A stretch of DNA of 64,000 nt. It comes from Diphasiastrum complanatum (lineage: Eukaryota; Streptophyta; Lycopodiopsida; Lycopodiales; Lycopodiaceae). Numbering within the stretch: the stretch's first letter is position 1; each line of letters starts with the position of its first letter. The translations under genes and the position numbers were made by a program. Location of the stretch: contig CM055098.1 in NCBI GenBank assembly GCA_029204225.1, positions 51,962,728-52,026,727 on the forward strand, given 5' to 3'. The notes below the pieces were generated by a model. It worked only from the letters and a program-made list of their open reading frames with translations, did not search any database and was not told the DNA's origin. This document shows, one piece after another, positions 56,048 to 64,000 of the stretch.

Positions 56048-56143
56048 GAGAGACTATGGGAGAAGATGGACAAAGAATGGTCTAAATCATTAGAACATGT
56101 TGCAGTACAAGAACTTCTTAAGCTTCCTTTAGGCATCACTCAT
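56048..56143 (+). CDS. METTL25/RRNAD1-like protein, exon 2
   Basis: 32 codons, phase 0: ERLWEKMDKEWSKSLEHV, then AVQELLKLPLGITH, followed by GTAAGT. The LW-x(5)-EW and LLKLPLG blocks are the strongest family marks. The preceding acceptor is TTGTCTAG. All reading is by comparison with the family pattern, not by alignment. Confidence 0.8.
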
Positions 56144-56169
56144 GTAAGTATTATTTCATCAGATATTTT

Positions 56170-56177
56170 ACACACAC

Positions 56178-56251
<74 letters not shown>
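56170..56251. repeat. (CA)n(CT)n microsatellite
   Basis: Five CA units then about 36 CT units, 26 bp inside intron 2. Confidence 0.95.
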
Positions 56252-56257
<6 letters not shown>

Positions 56258-56439
56258 TTCTCTCATTCGCTTTGGATCTTGACATCGTTGAAGTAAATTT
56301 GATTAGCCTATTCAAATGCATTAAGTTGTTTTTCTTGTTTGTCATAAGAATGAATCTTTTCTCATCTATTCAGTTTGTTTCTCCCATGGTGTCTATGTTA
56401 TTGTTACACACAAGCTCACGAAATCTAAGTAAATAGATA

Positions 56440-56999
56440 GAATTACCCAACAAATTCGTCACTTTATTAATCTCAAGTAAATGTACATAGATCAACAAGC
56501 AATCATGAGAGCTCTGCTGCAAGTCTCCTCCCAACCATAGCTGCATAGGAATACGATAGGGAATGCTTGGTAAGGCTCACACTATATCCCCTCAAGCACC
56601 CCTCAACCTTGACACATCCTAAAGGCAACACATGGCAAACTCCATGCACAGTCGACACTTGCCACTTGGCAGTACCGTAACACATAGGCAAGCTAGTAGG
56701 TGGACAGTTTGACACGTGTCACTCATGCATTGGACCAAGTGTCCTAATGAGCATATGACACGTCCATTGACTGTTCGACAAGTGTCACTCATGCATTGGA
56801 CTAAGTGTCCCAATGAGCATATGACACGTGTCACGTTGACCGGTCAACCCTTTCTACTTTTAAGGAGGTCAGTCCAGCAGACTCTCATGAGAGCCAGTAC
56901 TTGGCCATCTCGGAATTAGTAACTATAACAGATATTTACATTGCAATTTACAATTGCGGTGACTTAGCCATTTACAATTCAATAATTACAATTTACAAT
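56440..56999 (-). mobile_element. LTR-like DNA of the chromovirus fragment
   Basis: By position left of the minus-strand integrase end, this is probably its 3' LTR. It holds a 66-bp tandem duplication with CACGTG cores and a minus-strand AATAAA near 56,466. Ends unresolved. Confidence 0.4.
56711..56842 (+). repeat. 66-bp tandem duplication with G-box cores
   Basis: GACACGTGTCACTCATGCAT at 56,711 recurs as GACAAGTGTCACTCATGCAT at 56,777, each followed by ATTGGAC(C/T)AAGTGTCC and GAGCATATGACACGT. CACGTG occurs near 56,713 and again near 56,825. Confidence 0.9.
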
Positions 57000-57480
57000 A
57001 TACATTGGGCAAGGGATTCAAAGTACTTGGGACATCCCTTCGCTCCTCAGATGACATCGTCCTAGATGGCAAAGTTTGGATACTGTGCATGCAACCCATG
57101 CGTGGTCTTCTAGATAGCATCACTGAGAGGTCGTCCATGCCATGCAACCAAGTACTCACGGAGCAAACGATTCCGCAACCGTCTCTGCCTCTGGTCCAAT
57201 ACTCTCGTTGGTCCATGCATCACCTCTCCATGCTCCTAAAACAATACAAGGCCATCAGCCAACAAGTTATCACCGTCATGTAAAATGTTCTTCAAGCATG
57301 AAACATGAAAAATAAGATGAACCTTACAACCAACAGGGAAATCAATTCATAAGTTACGCTATTAATCTTTTTAACAATTTTCCAAGGTCCATAGTATCTA
57401 GGTGACAACTTATAACTTTCCTGTCTTCAGGGTTTTTGTTAGAAATGCAGCAAGCTTGTATGTTGGCGCCCTACCAGAAG
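57000..57480 (-). pseudogene. Chromovirus integrase C-terminus and chromodomain
   Basis: Minus strand: LSPRYYGPWKIVKKINSVTY (GPY/F-like module), then after a frameshift VGCKVHLIFHVSCLKN, and a chromodomain-like PTRVLDQRQRRLRNRLLREY, then LVAWHGRPLSDA. The chromodomain directs these gypsy elements to chromatin. Several stops. The catalytic core is missing, so the copy is 5' truncated. Confidence 0.75.
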
Positions 57481-57790
57481 AGGAGCTACTCTACTTTTTG
57501 TTTTGAAATTTCAGCATCCTGCTGATTTTTCCAAGTGGAGTTTGGATTAGCTTTTTTGTCTCTTTTCAGGTTGAAGGAGGGCGCCCATCACAGATCTTGG
57601 AGGAGCAATTTTTGGTGCCCAAAAATCAGCATCTCAAATTTGATTTTTTTGCAGCCAGTTTTCAGCAAGTTTTGTTTGGAGGAGGGCGCCCAAAAATCTG
57701 CTTCTGATTTGGGGTTTTGTAGCCTTCTTACCTTGCTGTTTTTTTCAAGTTTGCAGTTGTGAAGGAGGGCACCCAATATTCAGCATACCT
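57450..57790 (+). repeat. GGGCGCCC-containing tandem repeat
   Basis: GGGCGCCC occurs at 57,579 and 57,684, GGGCACCC at 57,767, and TTGGCGCCCT near 57,464, each in a context of GGAGG before and CCAAAAATC or CAGCAT after. Units of about 80-110 bp, diverged. Confidence 0.7.
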
Positions 57791-58133
57791 TATTGTGGGT
57801 TAGGGCAAATTTGTGGCTGGAAAGTTGCAGATTTTTAGCAAGCAGTAGGGTGCTTTCAACTGCCCTATTTAAGTGTGTGTTGATTACACTATTTGGCTTC
57901 CTAATTGGGTTTCGGTGTAGGCTTCAATCGAAGTTAACCTAATTTCCAAGAAGCTGGTTTTTTGTGCAGAAAAACAGCCATCTATCCATTATCTTTTGGG
58001 CACTTTAGTTGCAGATTGGTAGACATCTTGTGCTCTTATTTTCAGCTCATTGTTTGCTACAAATTTTTGAGTAGATTTGGCTTTGGAAAGGCTCTCTTTC
58101 CTATCTACTACAAGCTGAAATTCTGTTGGAGTA
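57791..58133 (+). other. Leader upstream of copia gag
   Basis: No primer-binding site recognised. Probably leader of the copia element below. Confidence 0.35.
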
Positions 58134-59500
58134 ATGGTTAAAGAATCAGAAGCTATCGGTTCTTTGTTCAGTGAAGATCGGTTGGATGGCACAAACTACT
58201 CCTTGTGGAGTTACATGATGAAGAATCTTCTCATAGCGAAAGGGCTATGGGATTTGGTCAATGGTGATGAGGAAAGGCCTCCTTCTTTGGCTCCTACTAC
58301 ACCTCGTGGATCATCATCATCTTCTACATCTTTGGAAGAACAAAAGAAGTGGGATAGAAGGGATGCACAAGCACATTCTATGGTTGCTCTTGTTGTGAAA
58401 AGATCTATCTTACCTCATATTAGGTCTTGTAAGACATCTAAAAGTGCGTGCGATACACTTTATACTATGTATAGAGACAAAAATCCAGCAAGAGTGGTGT
58501 ATCTCAGAAATCAACTTTCTTTGTTGAAGATGCAAGAAGGGGATCAAGTGACCAATCACTTGACGAAGATCAAGGATCTTCGTGAGGAGCTTCTCAATAT
58601 TGATGAGATGGTTGAGGATGCTCAATTTGTTTCCATTACTCTCAACTCATTACCTTCTTTTCTTCCATTTGTTTCATCTTTGAGTATCTCTCTTAGGGGA
58701 CATTAACTCTCCTTTGATGAACTTGTTGGGCTGCTTCTTCAAGAGGAGCAAATGAGGCAAAATTTTGCGGGTGAGGGTGAGTAAATAGTTCTCAATATGT
58801 ACAGTATGACCAATTGTTAAACACGTATCTTAAAGGTTTAGGTCTTCGATACAGTTTCAGGATGCCGAAGACCAATGCTGGTCTCCCCCTTTCTAGTTTA
58901 GATACTGGTGAATTAGAAAGTAGGGATAAAATGCTAGGGGACAATGTAGGAGGTGGGGCAATTCAGTACTGGATGGAGTTCTTCCAAACCCCATTGTTTA
59001 TAGATGTTGCATTGTTTCCCCTTCAATTCATGGCAGCATTTGATTTCCCTAATTTCAAAAGTTTGCACGATGATATGCTCCAATACGCTAGACTGGGGAC
59101 TCCAATTCTCGTGTTGCCATACAATACAACAAGATCAAGCTTTCTTCACAAAAGGCAAGGGCAAAGGCAAGTCAAAAGGAAAGGGGAAGCCTCCTTCCAT
59201 GGATGAGCAAAAGCCCATTGGAGGTCAAAATGTCAACACTCAAAAGAAGAAAGGGAAGTGTCATTATTGCAAGAAGAATGTGCACTTGATCAAGGATTGT
59301 AAGAAGAAGCTTGCGAAAGAGGAGAGTAAAGGAATTGATACTAGTGCTTCACTTGCTACTTTGGAGCAAGAGTTTGAAGCTAGTGGTGATCTCTTCAACC
59401 AAGACTATGCTTTTGTGTTTAATATTGCTTCTACTAGTACTTCTACATCTATGGGGAATTCAGGTTTTGTTTTGCAAGTTGCTGATTTTCAGCCCATTGA
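58134..59500 (+). pseudogene. Copia gag with internal insertion
   Basis: From the ATG at 58,134: MVKESEAIGSLFSEDRLDG, NYSLWSYMMKNLLIAKGLWD, KKWDRRDAQAHSMV, VVYLRNQLSLLKMQEGDQV and LREELLNIDEMVED, a typical gag. One conserved Trp is Cys (SACDTL). It stops at 58,706; the tail (LSFDELVGLLLQEEQMRQNF) continues in another frame to about 58,782. An unrelated insert of about 340 bp follows, after which gag resumes with QDQAFFTKGKGKGKSKGKGK and a zinc knuckle CHYCKKNVHLIKDC (about 59,260-59,300). It lies in the same orientation as the host gene. Confidence 0.85.
58783..59125 (+). other. Unexplained insert within gag, open frame
   Basis: An open frame reads through the whole insert (LNTYLKGLGLRYSFRMPKTN, GELESRDKMLGDNVGGGA, then IQYWMEFFQTPLFIDVALFP). 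It matches no retroelement protein I know. No target duplication was identified at its ends. Confidence 0.4.
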
Positions 59501-59860
59501 ATGGGTGATTGATAGTGTGATACTCGTCATATGACTTCTCGCAAAGAAGCATTCACTAAATTAGTGAAAGTGCAAAATGGAAGCAAGATACAATGTGCGG
59601 ATAATGCATCTTATTCTGTTCATGGAATTGGATTTGTAGCCATCATTCTGCCTAATGGTGAAGAAAAGTACATTAAGAATGTGCTTTATGTTTTGGGAAT
59701 CAAGAAGAATCTTCTTTCGGTTTCAACTATGTTGAAGCAGGGACTAGTTGTTGAGTTCAAAGAAGATAAGTGTCTTGTCAAGGATCCAAAAAGATCTCTC
59801 TTGATTATTGTTTCAGGAACAATGCATGCTGGCTTATTCATTATGGATACCTATGAGTGA
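59501..59860 (+). pseudogene. Copia protease
   Basis: EWVIDS is followed by a small deletion that shifts the frame; the next frame gives RHMTSRKEAFTKLVKVQNGS, YSVHGIGFVAIILPNGEEKY and IKNVLYVLGIKKNLLSVSTM. The catalytic Asp-Ser is kept. Confidence 0.8.
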
Positions 59861-59902
59861 CGAATTCCCTCTATATGTCTTGTTGCTTCTACATCACAAT
59901 CA

Positions 59903-60960
59903 TTGGAGTTGGCTGAATTGTGGCACGCAAAGTTTCGACATCTCAACTTTGCAAGTTTGAAGAAACTGAAGACATTTAATATGGTAGAAGATATTCCTAC
60001 TATTGAGAAGCCGGAAGGGCATGTATGCGAGGGGTGCATACTTGGAAAGTTTCAAAGGAAAACTTTGCCAATTGATGGAACTATAAAGGTTCTTGATAAA
60101 TTTGATTTGGTTCATAGTGATGTTTTTGGTCCAATGAGGACCAAATCCATTGGAAAGTGCATCTATTTTGTGACTTTTATTGATGACTTTTTACGTTTTA
60201 CATGGATCTATCCTATGAAGGCTAAATCGGAAGTTTTTCAACATTTCAAAGTTCTTTGAAGACCCTACGCACCGATCGAGGAGGGGATTACATCAAGAGT
60301 ACATTCGGTGCATTTCTTCGAGAGAAGGGAATTCTACATCAAATGACAACTCCCTATACTCCTCAACAAAATGGCGTTGTTGAGTGAAAGAATCTCACAC
60401 TTATGGAGATGGCCCGTTGCATGCTCAAAGCAAAGGGGCTGCCTCACAAGTTTTGGGCTAAAACGGTTATAACGGCAACATACATAAGCAATCGTTGTCC
60501 TACTAAAGCATTGAAAGTATTAACTCCTTATGAAGTTTGGTATGGGAAGAAGCCTTCAATCTCTCACTTTCGCATTTTGGTTGTACGGCTTATGCTTTTG
60601 TTCCGGATAAATTTCGTACAAAGCTTGAGAATAAAGGAGTTAAATGCATTTTTGTTCACTATAGTAGTAAAAGCAAAGGCTATAGGCTGTTCAATTTGAG
60701 CACTAACAAGATTATTGTTAGTCATGATGTGCATTTTGATGAAAAGAATTCATTAGATGTGGCCCCAACTCATATCTTGAAGGGGGACAGCCCACATAGT
60801 GTGAATGTTGAAGTTTTTCGAGATTTGGTACCATCTTCTATTTCTGGAGATAAGGGGCAACAATCAACTAGTTTTGAACTGCCCAACACCTCATCAAGTT
60901 TAGAGCCTAATGTTCATCAAGAACTGCCAATTGTTGCTCAAAATCAGCCTGCAGGAACTG
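59903..60960 (+). pseudogene. Copia integrase and linker
   Basis: Zinc part: WHAKFRHLNFASLKKL, CEGCILGKFQRKTLP. Core: LVHSDVFGPMRTK (first Asp), LRTDRGGDYIK (second Asp), YTPQQNGVVE with the Glu, then TGA (60,385-60,387) for Arg and KNLTLMEMARCM. Frameshifts near 60,255 and 60,580. The C-terminal part reads FGCTAYAFVPDKFRTKLENK and SHDVHFDEKNS. A Ser/Pro-rich linker runs to about 60,968. Confidence 0.85.
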
Positions 60961-60968
60961 TTGGATAG

Positions 60969-61680
60969 CAAAGACCAGTTTTGGAAGATCTTGGATAGCC
61001 AAGTGCAGTGTCGGTAGATCTTCAAATTGCAAGAAGAGACATGGCTGTTGGACAACCTAAAACAGTCCCACGGTGGCTGTTGTCGACTTTGCTGGACAAC
61101 AAAGTAAGCTCATTTTATCATGGAAAGACACGTGCCTCTACAAAATTAGTGGACTATGGTGATTTTTCAAATTTTGCTCTTACATCTCATGGAGACATTG
61201 CGGAAGAACCTGATTTTTATGAGCAGGCCAAGGGAGCAAAATGTTGGGAGGATGCGATGCAAGATGAGTATGACTCACTCATGAAGAATCAGATTTGGGT
61301 TCTTGTTGATCTTCCTCATGGGAAGAAGGCAATTGGTTCTAAATGGGTATACAAAATCAAGTATAAGGCAGATGGTACCATTGAAAGCTACAAGGCAAGG
61401 CTTGTTGCCGAAGGCTATGCTTAGCAAAAGGGGATTGATTATGAGGAGACTTTTTCTCCTACTACTCGGATGACTACCGTGAGGATAGTAACCTCTTTGG
61501 CTGCCCATTTTGGTTGGCGTTTGCGGCAACTTGACATAAAGACAACATTACTCAATGGCGATCTCAATGAGGAAGTGCACCTTCAACAACCTGCTGGTTT
61601 TTTGGTTGAAGGCCAAGAAGATAAAGTTTGTCTTCTCAAGAAGGCACTTTATGGACTCTTACATATTTGGCAATCCATAA
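60969..61680 (+). pseudogene. Copia RT N-terminus, 3' truncated
   Basis: Reads CWEDAMQDEYDSLMKNQIWV, IGSKWVYKIKYKADGTIESY, ARLVAEGYA, a TAG at 61,422-61,424, QKGIDYEETFSP, then QLDIKTTLLNGDLNEEVHLQ (RT motif A with catalytic Asp) and QEDKVCLLKKALYGL. The sequence becomes unrelated after about 61,660, so the YVDD box, RNase H and 3' LTR are missing. Confidence 0.85.
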
Positions 61681-62155
61681 GAACAACATTGGAGCATAGA
61701 AGATAAAGCAAAAGGCATTAAATATAGGCAATAGTTGATCCCATTCAAGGAAGAGCAACGAATTTCTAACAATTAACCTCCTTGAGAAATCTATTCGATC
61801 AGCTCCTTGTTTTCTCATCTATTCTCCTCTTCACAATCTCCCAATTTGCTACCCCTCCCTTACCACTGTTCTTGTTGTTTGCAAGTTACCGACCCCATTG
61901 CCACCATCTTGCTGCTGCCCCCTCTACCTCCCTCTCCTTTCTCCTCCTTTGCTGCCTTCACCCCCATCTACCCTATGTCAATGTGTAACTCGATGCAATT
62001 TGGCCATCATGGTGTGATTATGCCACGATGAGTGGTCTTGATTAGGCCCAATCAATAGGGCCCTTTCTGATTCCATCCTTTATGCTTATCCACTATCCTG
62101 GCCATAATATGCCTCCCATGGTGAGCTCATGATTTCTCCTATTGTTGTGAAATCA
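61681..62155. other. No gene recognised
   Basis: C- and T-rich DNA around 61,840-61,980, no conserved frame. Confidence 0.4.
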
Positions 62156-62215
62156 CCCCCCCCCCCCCCCCCCCCCGCTTGATATTGTTGTGAAATCCCC
62201 CCCCCCCCCCCCCCC
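62156..62215. repeat. Two poly(C) tracts in a tandem repeat
   Basis: C21 at 62,156-62,176 and C19 at 62,197-62,215, each preceded by ATTGTTGTGAAATC, so a unit of about 41 bp is duplicated. Confidence 0.9.
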
Positions 62216-63113
62216 TTGATGGTCCTTCCATCGACTTCCCATCCCCCGTCCCCCAACCGCAACTCCTCCCCTTGTCCTTTAGTGCATGCTTATCCACACA
62301 CGCCACATGACCATTACGATGATTCAATACTTGCATATCTAGACTAGTTAGATGATGATGTTCCCGATGTCGAAACAATTATTGATGTTGTTTTTGCTCA
62401 CAGTTTTTCTACTTAGTCATTGAAGGATTTGTATTATGAGCCAAAGCCAGTGTTGCATTCAAACTTGTTTGAATGTTTTTCAAATGTGTCTGAAAATTGA
62501 AATTTCAAGCTTTAATTTTTGGGGCCGTGAGCCAGTAGAAAAGGGACCAGAGGGTCCCCATTTGACTATCAGAACCCAATGAGCTCGGGTTTTGTTGTAA
62601 CACCCAAACACAAGTAGAGAAAATGTATGTAACCTTAGAACGTGCATTTTAATCACAACTCTTCGTTGGTTATCCATTGGGAATGCTGTTCCTAGGAAAC
62701 TATGGCATGTGGTGTGAATGTACTTATGGGTAGACTTTTGTATATTTTGTTGGATGTCCACACGTGTGTATAGAGTTCTAGAAGATTAGAGTTGACCATT
62801 TTCCTTAGATCCTATTTTGTAGGGAATGTTCCTATATTCTAAGAGACTAGCTCTAACTCTAGATTTTGATCATTACGCAATTGAATTTAAAATCTTTCTT
62901 TATACTTAGTTCTACCTCCATTTATTGCTAAAAGGTGGATTAATGTTACCTTTTTATCTTAATATGCTTTATGTCCTTTCCTTCTTTTTGAATTTGAGTT
63001 TAGATTCACCTTTATTCACCTTTATTTATTGTATACAATCATCATTCTAAGGAGATTTCACTTTGCCATTGTAAGTTGTGAAAGCTTGCAATATTGATGT
63101 TTTTGAGTGGCAG
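62216..63113. other. Rest of intron 2, no gene recognised
   Basis: AT-rich DNA ending in the acceptor of exon 3. Confidence 0.5.
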
Positions 63114-63200
63114 GATGGGTGGCCGAGTTCTTTAAGAGAATTTGCTAGTATTGCGCGCTCTTTATCCCTTTTTCGTAAGCCCAAGAGCAGCAATCACATG
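63114..63200 (+). CDS. METTL25/RRNAD1-like protein, exon 3
   Basis: 29 codons, phase 0: DGWPSSLREFASIARSLSLF, then RKPKSSNHM, followed by GTATGT. WPSSL-EF is a family mark. The preceding T-rich tract and GGCAG form a good acceptor. The next exon lies beyond the window or was not recognised. Confidence 0.78.
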
Positions 63201-64000
63201 GTATGTTGTAATGTTTGATTACTTTTACTTGTAATGATTCGATCATATAAAATTTCACAATTCATCATATCAATCTTAGTGTTACATAGTTTCTAAGAAG
63301 TAAAGTGAGGATAACTAAGGAGATAGGTGCTGGTATATAAAGAAAGGATTGGACTTGCTCGTGTATGTTTCAGTGGAGCCATGTTAGGAATTCCAATTTT
63401 CATGTCAAGAGCTAAATATGCAAGCTAGAAAAAATAATCATATGACATTGGAATAAAATCACATATATTTCAAGGATAGCATTCTTCTAACTTTGAAGTC
63501 TCTTAAATGAAAAACTCAAGAGCTTGCAAACATGATAGCATCCTTCAAATTTTGATGGCTCTCAAGTGAAATACTCATTAACCTTGCATATAATGAAGGC
63601 CTAAGAATGCTACTAGGAAGTTTGATCTGCCCCTAGTTCCACAAATAATACAATAATTCTACACCATGCATTCATACAATTAGGTCTTATTTCGACAGTT
63701 GCTTTTTGTGCATGAATTTCATCTGCAATTACTATAGTCTATTTCTAGTCATTATATATGCCTTCAAAATGTTAGGGTTTATTTAAGAACTTGAATCTTT
63801 TTCGAGTAAGATCAATGCAAATAGGATCATTATGTTATTGATACTTGGTTTTGTTTCAAGTATTTTCTTAGCTAACCTTTATAGAATTAGATGAATCAAT
63901 GGTTAAGTCAAATCACCTTTTCTAGAATTGGAAGAACAAGCAGTTGATGTTTGGGCTCTTCGAAAAAGGATCGGCTTATTTAAAATTGCCAAACCCTTTT
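63201..64000 (+). other. Start of intron 3
   Basis: AT-rich; no exon with the expected methyltransferase motifs is visible before the window ends. Confidence 0.55.

Larger units (their letters stand above)
56144..63113 (+). other. Intron 2 of the METTL25-like gene, about 7 kb, transposon-filled
   Basis: GTAAGT at 56,144, acceptor GGCAG at 63,109-63,113. Contents: CA/CT microsatellite, minus-strand chromovirus 3' end with LTR-like DNA, a tandem repeat, a 3'-truncated copia element in the same orientation as the gene, and poly(C) tracts. Confidence 0.75.

Overview
The window is nuclear DNA from a seed plant, fern or other land plant with a large, transposon-rich genome. The evidence is AT-rich DNA, plant Ty1/copia and Ty3/gypsy elements with tRNA primer sites, GT-AG introns, a plant-type UDP-glycosyltransferase and long GA/CT microsatellites. 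I cannot fix the species; a fern or gymnosperm is a guess from the style of the repeats. No prokaryotic or organellar features were seen.

Two host genes can be supported. One is a plant UDP-glycosyltransferase at 21.4-23.0 kb (+). The other starts at 54,767 (+) and was found by splice-aware reading: three short phase-0 exons (54,767-54,883; 56,048-56,143; 63,114-63,200) encode the N-terminus of a METTL25/RRNAD1-like methyltransferase-family protein and continue beyond the window. Its second intron (about 7 kb) holds a minus-strand chromovirus fragment, a 3'-truncated copia element and a pair of poly(C) tracts. Both genes have a small MITE-like inverted-repeat element just upstream.

The rest is mostly broken transposons. 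0-7.2 kb: copia gag and protease pieces, a PIF/Harbinger transposase relic, and a gypsy protease piece. 7.2-15.3 kb: a plus-strand gypsy element (5' LTR, primer site, gag, protease, RT-RNaseH, integrase) cut off by a minus-strand gypsy gag/primer site at 15.3-16.1 kb. 16.1-21 kb: LTR-like and simple-repeat DNA. 23.1-25.9 kb: a deleted copia element. 25.9-27.3 kb: minus-strand copia and chromovirus relics. 27.6-29.0 kb: a roughly 600-bp tandem repeat. 30-33 kb: a small MITE candidate, a 330-bp-period repeat and a solo LTR with a perfect target duplication. 34.5-39.9 kb: a nearly full minus-strand copia element. 40.0-42.4 kb: a copia element lacking RT. 43.28-49.37 kb: the youngest element, a copia bounded by two LTRs and a GGTAA target duplication, whose RT region is replaced by an unrelated 349-codon open frame. 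50.2-52.6 kb: scrambled copia pieces ending in an LTR.

The most unusual observations are the RT-less copia carrying an unexplained long open frame, a series of hairpins with different stems but a shared TGGAAC loop in the gypsy LTR, a primer-binding site repeated three times at an exact 31-bp period, and Trp-to-TGA changes recurring at conserved Trp codons in separate elements. All domain calls were made by reading motifs, without database searches.
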